In this document: piece after piece, positions 54,338 through 61,578 of the stretch
How positions within the stretch are numbered: position 1 is the stretch's first letter
Layout: each line of letters starts with the position of its first letter
Origin: Pyrinomonas methylaliphatogenes
GTDB lineage: Bacteria; Acidobacteriota; Blastocatellia; Pyrinomonadales; Pyrinomonadaceae
Assembly (NCBI RefSeq): GCF_000820845.2
Contig: NZ_CBXV010000004.1
Coordinates: 62,001-126,000, forward strand
Length of the DNA stretch: 64,000 nucleotides
Reading direction: 5' to 3'
Program-made: the position numbers and the translations under genes
Notes under the pieces: generated by a model
What the model was told of the DNA's origin: nothing
Seen by the model: the letters and a program-made list of their open reading frames with translations, nothing else
Database searches by the model: none

Positions 54338-54793
54338 GGAAACTCACCTTGATCTACGAGAGTCCAACCGCTGCGATTATCACACGGAAAAGGGCAGCGG
54401 ACGTTTGAGGGGGCGCTGCCGCTTGGAGAAAAGTTACGTTACTTGAACGAAGAAGTCAACAGCCATTAATTGCGCAGTTTACGCGCCCGTTGGGCTTTAC
54501 AAGCGGTGAACGCGCGCTAAATGCGCCGCGTGCTCCTAAGCCCTCTTGCCGCGAGAGGTTGAGCGTTTCGCGGCCTACTGCGCGCGCTAAATGCGCCGCG
54601 TGCTCCTAAGCCCTCTGATTTAAGAGCGTTTTCGCTCCCGAAGGGATCTTCTCCAGTCGGCGTGCAAATCGTTCATCCATTCCATTAAAATCGATCGGAG
54701 TAGATTAGGCGGAATGAGGATCGTGGGCGCAATTGCCGACTCGTTTATGATAAAAGAAACGAGATTTCGAATCGGGCATCCCGCGACAAGGTT
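54338..54793. other. 456 bp divergent intergenic region
   Basis: Holds the upstream regions of the histidine kinase and the VOC gene, a hairpin at 54393-54420 (GGCAGCG with CGCTGCC) and the 36 bp repeat pair at 54511-54616. An AT-rich stretch with GATAAAAG-like sequence near 54750 may be a promoter for the VOC gene. No coding ORF is seen. Confidence 0.7.
54511..54616. repeat. Pair of exact 36 bp direct repeats with a 34 bp spacer
   Basis: Copies at 54511-54546 and 54581-54616 are identical; they begin CGCGCGCTAAATGCG and end CTCCTAAGCCCTCT. The spacer is 54547-54580. Flanks differ at once on both sides. This is the same size class and geometry as the pair at 49140 but an unrelated sequence. 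Confidence 0.92.
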
Positions 54794-55219
54794 ATGCTGA
54801 TCTCCGGCATTCTCGAAACCTGTCTTTATGCGGCGGATCTCGTTGCGGCGGAGCGGTTTTACGCACACGTCCTCGGGCTCGACGTCGTCGGGCGCGAAGA
54901 TGGGCGTCATGTTTTCTTCCGTTGCGGCAACGGCATGCTTTTGATCTTCAATCCTAATCGAACCAGCATGGAGTTGAGCTTCATCGGCGGAGCGAAGATC
55001 CCTTCTCACGGCGCGCGTGGACCCGGGCACGTCGCTTTCGCCATCATGGAACGAGATCTCGACGCTTGGCGAGAGAAGTTAGCGCAAGCCGGTATCGAGA
55101 TCGAATCCGAAGTGGCGTGGCCGCAGGGCGGAAGATCGCTCTACTTGCGCGATCCGGCGGGCAACAGCGTCGAGTTGGCTACGCCGCAAATCTGGGGCAG
55201 TGCGTTTCGGGCGAGCTAG
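54794..55219 (+). CDS. VOC-superfamily glyoxalase-like protein
   Basis: A 141-residue protein of the vicinal-oxygen-chelate family. LETCLYAADLVAAERFYAHV starts the fold, and GPGHVAFAIMERDLDAW and YLRDPAGNSVELATPQIWG carry the likely metal His and Glu. Such proteins include glyoxalase I, epimerases and resistance proteins; the substrate is not evident. The RluA gene start lies 7 bp after its stop. Confidence 0.82.
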   Translation: MLISGILETCLYAADLVAAERFYAHVLGLDVVGREDGRHVFFRCGNGMLLIFNPNRTSMELSFIGGAKIPSHGARGPGHVAFAIMERDLDAWREKLAQAGIEIESEVAWPQGGRSLYLRDPAGNSVELATPQIWGSAFRAS

Positions 55220-55226
55220 CGCGTTT

Positions 55227-56210
55227 ATGGTTATGATGAGGATGGAAGTCGAAGCGGATCGCGTCAGAAGGGTGGAATCAACGTTGCAGTTCGAGGTCGG
55301 CCCGGAGTCCGCAAGGCAGCGATTAGACGACTTCCTCGCCGCGCATATCGGTTGGTTGAGCCGTTTGCGCATCGCGAAACTGATCGCCGAAGGGAAGTGT
55401 TTCGTGAACGACGAGCCGGGAAATGCGGGCCGTCGTCTGCGCGTCGGCGATCGCGTTTGGGTCGAGCCAGGCGAATTCGTTCCTAACGCGATGACGCCGG
55501 AGCCGATCCCGTTGGAGATCGTTTATGAGGATAGCGATCTGCTCGTCGTCAACAAACCATCGGGGATGCTCGTGCATCCGACGCGCAACGTGAAGAGGGG
55601 AACGCTCGCCAACGCGCTCACCTACTATCTGAACCGCGATCTGTTCGCGACGGCGGGGCAAAGCGAGGCATCGCGCTCAGCGGGCGACGAATCGCCCGCG
55701 CTCATCAGGCCGGGGATCGTCCACCGACTCGATCGCGCCACATCAGGTTTGATGGTCGTCGCTAAAAACCAGCGCGCGCTGAGTGTGCTATCGCGCCAGT
55801 TTCAACGCCGGCTCGTCGAGAAGAGCTATCTGGCGATCGTCCATGGTCGCGTCGCGGAAGATGAACTGGCGATTCGCGCCCCGATCGGGCGCGATCCGGA
55901 GGCCAGACCGAAATGGCGGGTGATGGAGGGCGGCAAGGAATCGGAAACGCGCTTGCGCGTTCTCGAGCGAAGAGAGAGGCGCACATTGGTCGAGCTTCAA
56001 CCGTTGACCGGTCGGACAAATCAATTGCGCATCCATTGCGCGCACATCGGCCATCCGATTGTCGGCGATGATTGGCACGGCGCGGAAGATCATTCGACTC
56101 GCCTCTGCCTACATGCCGCTCGACTCTCTTTTCGCCATCCTAGTTCTGGAGAGATGATGCGGTTCTCTACGGCTTTGCCCGCAGAGATGGCCCGATCATT
56201 GGATGACTGA
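55227..56210 (+). CDS. RluA-family 23S rRNA pseudouridine synthase
   Basis: A 327-residue enzyme that isomerises uridines in rRNA or tRNA. N-terminal S4 RNA-binding domain (about 20-85: ARQRLDDFLAAHIGWLSRLR), then the catalytic domain with VNKPSGMLVHPT and the catalytic Asp in HRLDRATSGLMV. LTGRTNQLRIHCAHIGHPI is the family C-terminal motif. RluD-like because of the S4 domain. It starts within the end of the VOC gene region; several in-frame ATGs lie between 55227 and 55242, the first is used. DUF1992 follows 3 bp after the stop. Confidence 0.93.
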   Translation: MVMMRMEVEADRVRRVESTLQFEVGPESARQRLDDFLAAHIGWLSRLRIAKLIAEGKCFVNDEPGNAGRRLRVGDRVWVEPGEFVPNAMTPEPIPLEIVYEDSDLLVVNKPSGMLVHPTRNVKRGTLANALTYYLNRDLFATAGQSEASRSAGDESPALIRPGIVHRLDRATSGLMVVAKNQRALSVLSRQFQRRLVEKSYLAIVHGRVAEDELAIRAPIGRDPEARPKWRVMEGGKESETRLRVLERRERRTLVELQPLTGRTNQLRIHCAHIGHPIVGDDWHGAEDHSTRLCLHAARLSFRHPSSGEMMRFSTALPAEMARSLDD

Positions 56211-56213
56211 GGT

Positions 56214-56540
56214 GTGGGCATGGGATTGGAGAAGATCATCGAAGAGCGGATCAAAGAGGCTATAGAGAGCGGAGCCTTCGATAACCTCTCGGGCAAGGGA
56301 AAGCCCCTCGATCTCGCGCCGTATTTTCAAACGCCGGAAGATCTACGTCTCGGCTATTCGATACTCAAGAGCGCTGGCTTTCTGCCGGAAGAAGCGCAGA
56401 TATTGAAAGAGGTAGAGGCGTTGCGCGAGCAACTGGCGACTGCCGATGCGCAACGTCGGACAAGGATCGAAAAGGCTATCGGCGAGAAGCTGGCGCATTA
56501 CCACATGTTGATGGAAAGGCGGAGAAGGGGGAAATCCTAG
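56214..56540 (+). CDS. DUF1992-family protein (DnaJ-like, YhdN type)
   Basis: A 108-residue cytosolic protein starting GMGLEKIIEERIKEAIESGA, then GKGKPLDLAPYFQTPEDLRL, and ending in a basic helix (LAHYHMLMERRRRGKS). The family is annotated as DnaJ homologue subfamily C member 28-like; its function is not known. It starts with GTG 3 bp after the RluA stop, or with ATG 56220; an operon is clear. Confidence 0.88.
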   Translation: MGMGLEKIIEERIKEAIESGAFDNLSGKGKPLDLAPYFQTPEDLRLGYSILKSAGFLPEEAQILKEVEALREQLATADAQRRTRIEKAIGEKLAHYHMLMERRRRGKS

Positions 56541-56553
56541 GAGCGCGCAAAAG

Positions 56554-57603
56554 ATGTTCGGGAGACTTTCGAATCCGATCCTCATGCTGATTCTAAGGCT
56601 GCGATCGAAAAGATGGCTGCGGCCCATCGGTCCGCGTCGGGCGGTGGCGATCTTTGTGCTCCTTCTCGCGTCGAGCGCGGGCGGACGCGGCGGGGATGAT
56701 CTGCGCGGTCAAATATCCGCGTTGATTCGCGCGAGCGGCGCGGAGAAGGTGGCCGTCGCTTTTCACGATCTGGAGACCGAGCGCGAGCTTCTGATCGATG
56801 CTGACGAGAGCTTCCACGCGGCGAGCACCATGAAGGTTCCCGTGATGATGGAAGTCTTCCGGCAAGCGCAGGCCGGGCGGTTAGCGCTCGATGAGCGGCT
56901 GAAGGTCAAAAACGAATTCCAGAGCATCGCCGACGGTAGCCCGTATTCGCTTTCTCCGCAAGATGATTCCGAACGGACGCTCTACCGCAGAGTTGGAAGC
57001 GAGGCGACGGTGCGCGAGTTGGTCCGCTTGATGATCACCGAGAGCAGTAATTTGGCGACGAACCTTCTGATCGAAAGGGTCACGCCAAAGAGCGTGATGG
57101 AATTGGTTCATAATTTAGGCGCCGACGGGATGCGCGTGTTGCGTGGTGTCGAGGATGGCAAGGCTTATGCTCGCGGGCTGAACAACACGACGACGGCTCG
57201 CGCGCTGATGATCTTGCTCAAAGCCATCGCCGAAGAGCGCGCCATCTCGCCGCAGGCATCGGCGGAGATGCGCGAGATCCTGCTCGCTCAGAAGTTCAAC
57301 GAGGGGATACCGGCGGGATTGCCGCCGGGCGTGAGAGTGGCGCACAAAACCGGATCCATCACGCGCATCTATCACGATGCCGGAATCATCTATGTGCCGG
57401 GCCGCAAACCCTATGTGTTGGTCGTCCTGACGCGGGGGATCGCCGATGAAGGGCGCGCGCATCAACTCGTCGCCGATATCTCTCGCGCGATCTACCAAGA
57501 TGTCGTTCGCGGGATCAACTCGCTTCCAACGGAGGCGAGATCGCTTCGCCCCTACGTCGCTTGTAGATCTAATGAGGTCCGGTATCTGCGACCTTCAAAA
57601 TAG
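56554..57603 (+). CDS. Class A beta-lactamase-like serine hydrolase
   Basis: A 349-residue secreted or membrane-anchored protein: basic N-terminus with a hydrophobic core (AVAIFVLLLASSAGG), then the penicillin-binding fold. Active-site motifs: Ser-x-x-Lys in HAASTMKVPV, Ser-x-Asn in ITESSNLATN, and Lys-Thr-Gly in AHKTGSITRI. The omega-loop equivalent is GVEDGKAYARGLNNTTTA, with a Glu at the position of the deacylating residue. Similar proteins in Acidobacteriota are annotated as serine hydrolases; resistance activity cannot be assumed. The gene follows DUF1992 after 13 bp. A repeat pair begins 23 bp after the stop. Confidence 0.85.
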   Translation: MFGRLSNPILMLILRLRSKRWLRPIGPRRAVAIFVLLLASSAGGRGGDDLRGQISALIRASGAEKVAVAFHDLETERELLIDADESFHAASTMKVPVMMEVFRQAQAGRLALDERLKVKNEFQSIADGSPYSLSPQDDSERTLYRRVGSEATVRELVRLMITESSNLATNLLIERVTPKSVMELVHNLGADGMRVLRGVEDGKAYARGLNNTTTARALMILLKAIAEERAISPQASAEMREILLAQKFNEGIPAGLPPGVRVAHKTGSITRIYHDAGIIYVPGRKPYVLVVLTRGIADEGRAHQLVADISRAIYQDVVRGINSLPTEARSLRPYVACRSNEVRYLRPSK

Positions 57604-57625
57604 CGGCGCGTTTCGCCGACGGGGC

Positions 57626-57721
57626 GTTCGGAGGGAATTCGACCCAATCTGCAGCAGACATCCGAGATTCGAGTCGGTCCCTCGCGATGAGGTTCGAAGA
57701 GAATTCGACCCAATCCGCAGC
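57626..57721. repeat. Pair of near-identical 30 bp direct repeats, 66 bp apart
   Basis: Copies at 57626-57655 and 57692-57721 share 27 of 30 positions (core AATTCGACCCAATC). Weaker similarity continues beyond each core (AGTCGGT recurs about 69 bp later), so this looks like a diverging 66 bp tandem duplication. It lies between the convergent beta-lactamase-like and EEP genes. Confidence 0.8.
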
Positions 57722-57760
57722 CCCATTCCCGCCGGATCGTAGTCGGTTTTAGCTCCAACG

Positions 57761-58681
57761 TTAAAGTTCGACTTCCGCCCATACGGGCCAGTGATCGGAG
57801 ATTTTGCCAATTGAGCGAGCCACACCCCAGCGCACGACGCGCAACCCGCGCACGAATATCCAATCGGTGTGCAATCGTATGGGGCCGGAGCGCCACGTCG
57901 CCGTCCCGGTCGGCTGTGGCGAAAAATAACCGCGGCTCTCTAGAAAATCGCGCGTCTCTTCGCACGCGCGGCGCGATAGCGTGTTGAAATCGCCCATGAT
58001 GATGATCGGGCGAGATCCGGCCCTCTCTTCGGCTTCGGCCAAGATCTTCTCGTGCTGGACCAGTCGATTCTCGATCGCGGCGTGTGGGTCTATGTGCACG
58101 CAGAAGATGAACGCTGGCGTTCCTTCCATGAGGATTTGGGCGGCTAGCGCGACGCGCGGGCGCCACGCGCATTCGAACCAGGGGAGTTCGATGCGTTCGA
58201 CCTCGAGCAGAGGGAGGCGACTGAGAAGGGCGACGCCCGTGTCGCCATCATCGTCCACCGCGATCGACTCTTCAAAATCCAGATACCACTGTTTCGGGCG
58301 AGGCGCGGTCTCGCGTGGCAATCCTTGCGCCGCATGAACGTAGCACATGCCGAGCATCTGGGCCAGTTCATAAGCGATATGATGCCCACCGGCGCGCTTC
58401 GTCCCTCGATCGGCCTCCTGCAAGGCGATGACTTCAGGGCACGGGAGATGGCGTCCGGCGGAGAAGGCTTGTGCCGCCAAGCAGATGTTGCGCGCGACGA
58501 GCGAGCTTCTACGACGCGGACGCCGCAGACCCAATCGGCGAAGTAGACCGCCAGAGATGAGCCGCTGTCCGACGGCATATCGGATGTTGAATGTCGCGAC
58601 GATGAGCCTTTGCGGTGACTGGGCGCACTCTCTCTGCCTGAAGTCGCCCCGTTCGACATCCGTTTCGATCATCAAGCTCAT
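57761..58681 (-). CDS. Endonuclease/exonuclease/phosphatase-family protein
   Basis: A 306-residue EEP-superfamily metal-dependent phosphoesterase. Motifs: ATFNIRYAVG with Asn, ALQEADRGTKR with metal Glu, VHIDPHAAIE, GDFNTLSRRA with Asp/Asn, and SDHWPVWAEVEL with the catalytic Asp-His. No signal peptide, so it is cytosolic. Relatives cut DNA, RNA, or lipid phosphates; the substrate is not known. It lies 30 bp after moaC on the same strand. Confidence 0.88.
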   Translation of the reverse strand: MSLMIETDVERGDFRQRECAQSPQRLIVATFNIRYAVGQRLISGGLLRRLGLRRPRRRSSLVARNICLAAQAFSAGRHLPCPEVIALQEADRGTKRAGGHHIAYELAQMLGMCYVHAAQGLPRETAPRPKQWYLDFEESIAVDDDGDTGVALLSRLPLLEVERIELPWFECAWRPRVALAAQILMEGTPAFIFCVHIDPHAAIENRLVQHEKILAEAEERAGSRPIIIMGDFNTLSRRACEETRDFLESRGYFSPQPTGTATWRSGPIRLHTDWIFVRGLRVVRWGVARSIGKISDHWPVWAEVEL

Positions 58682-58711
58682 TTCGATCTGAAGCGATCGG
58701 CGCCCGTTCTC

Positions 58712-59182
58712 TCACTCGCGCCGGTAATCTCCGGATTTCCCGCCGGTTTTCAATTCCAGTCTGATATCCGTGATGCGCATCGTGCGGTCGAGAGCTTTGC
58801 ACATGTCATAGACGGTGAGCGCCGCAACGCTCGCTGCCACTAGCGCTTCCATTTCGACGCCAGTCTGCGCGCGCGCGCGCGCTTCAGCTTCGAGCCTTAT
58901 CCCATCAGCATCGAATGCGACTCGGATGTCTATGTGTGTGAGCGGGATCGGATGGCACATCGGGATCAAGTCCGCCGTTCGCTTGGCGGCCATAATGCCG
59001 GCGATCCGCGCCACTTCGACGATGCCGCCTTTGGGCCCGTGCCCTTGACGGATCGCTTCAACGGTCTCGCGGGCCATCACCACGCGCGCCGAGGCGATGG
59101 CCCGGCGCAGGGTTTCAGGCTTCGCGCTCGTGTCGATCATGCGCGCGCGTCCTTCCTCATCGATGTGCGATAATCCGGACAC
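58712..59182 (-). CDS. moaC: Cyclic pyranopterin monophosphate synthase
   Basis: Molybdenum cofactor enzyme that makes cPMP from the MoaA product. 156 residues, normal. Signature motifs: SHIDEEGRARMIDTSAKPET at the N-terminus, TADLIPMCHPIPLTHID in the middle, and GVEMEALVAASVAALTVYDM with KALDRTMRI near the end. GTG 59182 is chosen because it begins just before the conserved SHIDEEG; the longer frame upstream is not conserved. No other mo-cofactor genes are in the window. Divergent from the LacI regulator. Confidence 0.93.
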   Translation of the reverse strand: MSGLSHIDEEGRARMIDTSAKPETLRRAIASARVVMARETVEAIRQGHGPKGGIVEVARIAGIMAAKRTADLIPMCHPIPLTHIDIRVAFDADGIRLEAEARARAQTGVEMEALVAASVAALTVYDMCKALDRTMRITDIRLELKTGGKSGDYRRE

Positions 59183-59335
59183 GTCTTGAGTAAACCGCAA
59201 AAAGAGTTTAAGTGCAAATCCGCGAGGCGGGCGTTTACGGTGTAGGGAAAAGTCGAGGTGTTTGGTAAATTCTATATCGAGCCAAAGCGTTGAGCGGCTC
59301 TGCGCTGGAAGGCGAACTTTCGCGAGCGATTGTCT

Positions 59336-60379
59336 ATGCCGACGACCCTTGCTGATATCGCTGCCGCGTTGGGCGTGTCGAAGATGACGGTTTCGCGCGC
59401 CATCAGGAATCATCCATCGGTCAATCCGGAGACGCGCGAGCGCGTGCTGGAGATGGCGCGGCGCATGAACTACCGGCCCAACCAGCACGCGCGCGCTTTG
59501 GCGACTAACCGTTCGTACTTGATCGGTTTCATCGCGCCCGACCTGATGCATTCTTACTTTGCCGAGATCGCCAAGGCGGTCGAGGCGGTCGTCCGCCCCG
59601 CTGGTTACGAGATCCTGATTTGCAATACCGAAGAGGATGCCGAAAAGGAGATCGCTGAGGTCGAAGCTTTGCGCCATCGCACGGATGGTCTCATCATCGC
59701 TTCGGCGCTTCCGCCGCAGCGCGTCAAAGAATATCGCCGGTGGATACGCGAAGGAACGAAGATCGTTCTGATCGATCGCCGTTTCCAAAACTTGAAGTGC
59801 ACGGCAGTGATCACCGATGATGTGCGCGTCGGTTCGATGGCGACCGAACACTTGATCGCGCTCGGACATCGGCGCATCGGTCATCTGCGTGGGCCAGCCG
59901 TTTCGACCGCCGAGGAGCGTTTTCTGGGCTATCGGCAAGCGTTGGCGAAACATCGGATCCGCTTCGACGAGAAGCTCGTGCGCGCGTGCGGCTTCTTCGA
60001 GGATCAGGGATACGAGGCGATGCGCGCCTGGATCGAGGAAGGCGATCTGCCGTCAGCCATCTTCGCGACTAATGATCCAGTCGCGATCGGCGCGATGCGC
60101 GCATTGGAAGAGGCCGGCATCAGGGTGCCGGACGATATCTCGCTCGTCGGCGCGGGCGATATACGCTACGCCGATCTGCTGCGCGTGCCGCTGACGACTG
60201 TCTCATGGGCGCGGACTGAGATGGGCAGACAGGCGGCCCAGTTGCTCATCGAGATGTTTGAGGATGGGGTCGGCCTCAAACAACGTGAAGTGCGAGTCGA
60301 GCCGCGTCTGATCGTGCGCCAGTCTTGCGCTCCGTTCGACCCAAAGAGAAGCCGCGTCGCGCTGAGATCAGCGGATTGA
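59336..60379 (+). CDS. LacI-family transcriptional regulator
   Basis: A 347-residue repressor. Helix-turn-helix at the N-terminus (TLADIAAALGVSKMTVSRAI), hinge region RMNYRPNQHARALATNRSYL, then a periplasmic-binding-protein-like effector domain (LIGFIAPDLMHSYFAEIAKA; FATNDPVAIGAMRALEEAGI). It probably responds to a sugar and controls the convergent solute-binding protein and alpha-galactosidase genes. A weak palindrome, CAAAGCGTTG at 59283-59292, is a possible operator but is unproven. Its 3' end overlaps the solute-binding gene by 12 nt. Confidence 0.92.
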   Translation: MPTTLADIAAALGVSKMTVSRAIRNHPSVNPETRERVLEMARRMNYRPNQHARALATNRSYLIGFIAPDLMHSYFAEIAKAVEAVVRPAGYEILICNTEEDAEKEIAEVEALRHRTDGLIIASALPPQRVKEYRRWIREGTKIVLIDRRFQNLKCTAVITDDVRVGSMATEHLIALGHRRIGHLRGPAVSTAEERFLGYRQALAKHRIRFDEKLVRACGFFEDQGYEAMRAWIEEGDLPSAIFATNDPVAIGAMRALEEAGIRVPDDISLVGAGDIRYADLLRVPLTTVSWARTEMGRQAAQLLIEMFEDGVGLKQREVRVEPRLIVRQSCAPFDPKRSRVALRSAD

Positions 60380-61531
60380 GCGCTCTCGACAGATGCTCGC
60401 GACCCGTTCCTTGATTTGGCGGAGCGCTTCGTCGATCGTCAGGTACCCGATCGTCGCGCGTTGGACGGTTTGCCACAAGACCTCTTCGATCTCCGGGTAG
60501 TGGGCGAACTTCGGTGGGATCAACGTCCGATGCGCGATCACTTCTTGCAATAGTTGCAAGCGCGCGCGGTCGATCGCATCCGCTTCGCGTTGCATCTGGT
60601 CCATTATGGAGTGGCGAACTGGAACGCAGCCTTGTCGCGCCTCGATGATCTGTCGCTCGGCTGAGGTCAGATAGAGCAGTAGCTCGAGCGCTTCCGGTTT
60701 GCGCGCCCCGCGCTTGGTCAGAGCGAACGTGTGGCTGCCGCCGTAGGCCAAAGATTTGCCCGCCGGGCCAATCGGGTAGATGCTCAGCGCGAAGCGATCG
60801 TGAACGCATGAGATTGCCGGGTCGCGATGGAATCGGTAGTAACCGGGCCATTCGCCGACCATCGCGGCGCGTCCTGAACGGAAACAGTCATGGACCTCAT
60901 CGTAATGCCACATCGGTAGCTCGGGTGGCACGAGCCCTTCGAGATAGAAGGTGCGCAATAAGCTGAGCGCCCAACGCCCAGCATCGTTTTCGATATCGGG
61001 CGCGAGATCTTCCGGGAAGAGTCTTCCCCCGGCCATCTCGACCAATTCGAAAAAAGTGCCGAAAAGTCCGGATTCGCGGCCCGGAAAGGCGAACCCGTAA
61101 CGATCCGGCGGACGATTGACGGCGCGCGCCAGCTCGAGCAGTTCGTCCCAAGTGGCTGGCGGCGAGGTGATGAGATCGGTGCGGTAGTGGAGCAGGCGAA
61201 CATCGAAATTGCGTGGCAACCCGTAAAGCGATCCGTCGATGCGCGCTAGCTCGATCAACGGTGATGCGAAATCGTCGAGCGTCGCTCCATCGATGAGATC
61301 GTCCAACGGAGCGAGAAAATCGAGTTGCGACGGCGCGTACTTCGTGTGCGTCGAGATCAGATCGTAGGGCACTTCGGCGAGCGAGGCCAGATGACGGTTG
61401 AGCGTTGGATGATCGCCGCGAAATGCGATCTCGACTTTGATCCCGGTCGTCGCCGTAAATTCTGGCAAGGATTCATAAAGTCGGTCGTAAGCTGGCCCGC
61501 TGATCAGCGCAACCCGTAACTCGTCGCCCAT
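60368..61531 (-). CDS. ABC-type sugar solute-binding protein without visible signal peptide
   Basis: A 387-residue family-1 (MalE-like) extracellular solute-binding protein by pattern: LPEFTATTGIKVEIAF, PYDLISTHTKYAPSQLDFLA, DLITSPPATWDELLELARAV, AGGRLFPED, AAMVGEWPGYYRF. The start ATG 61531 has a strong GGGGAG and an upstream in-frame stop, and the first residues (GDELRVALISGP) are already fold, so no signal sequence or lipobox is encoded. Either the protein is cytosolic or the export signal was lost. No permease genes are near. It lies 47 bp after the alpha-galactosidase gene on the same strand. Confidence 0.8.
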   Translation of the reverse strand: MGDELRVALISGPAYDRLYESLPEFTATTGIKVEIAFRGDHPTLNRHLASLAEVPYDLISTHTKYAPSQLDFLAPLDDLIDGATLDDFASPLIELARIDGSLYGLPRNFDVRLLHYRTDLITSPPATWDELLELARAVNRPPDRYGFAFPGRESGLFGTFFELVEMAGGRLFPEDLAPDIENDAGRWALSLLRTFYLEGLVPPELPMWHYDEVHDCFRSGRAAMVGEWPGYYRFHRDPAISCVHDRFALSIYPIGPAGKSLAYGGSHTFALTKRGARKPEALELLLYLTSAERQIIEARQGCVPVRHSIMDQMQREADAIDRARLQLLQEVIAHRTLIPPKFAHYPEIEEVLWQTVQRATIGYLTIDEALRQIKERVASICRERSIR

Positions 61532-61578
61532 CAATTCTCCCCTCGTAGATTCGGATCAAGAAGGCGGTTCATCGCGTT

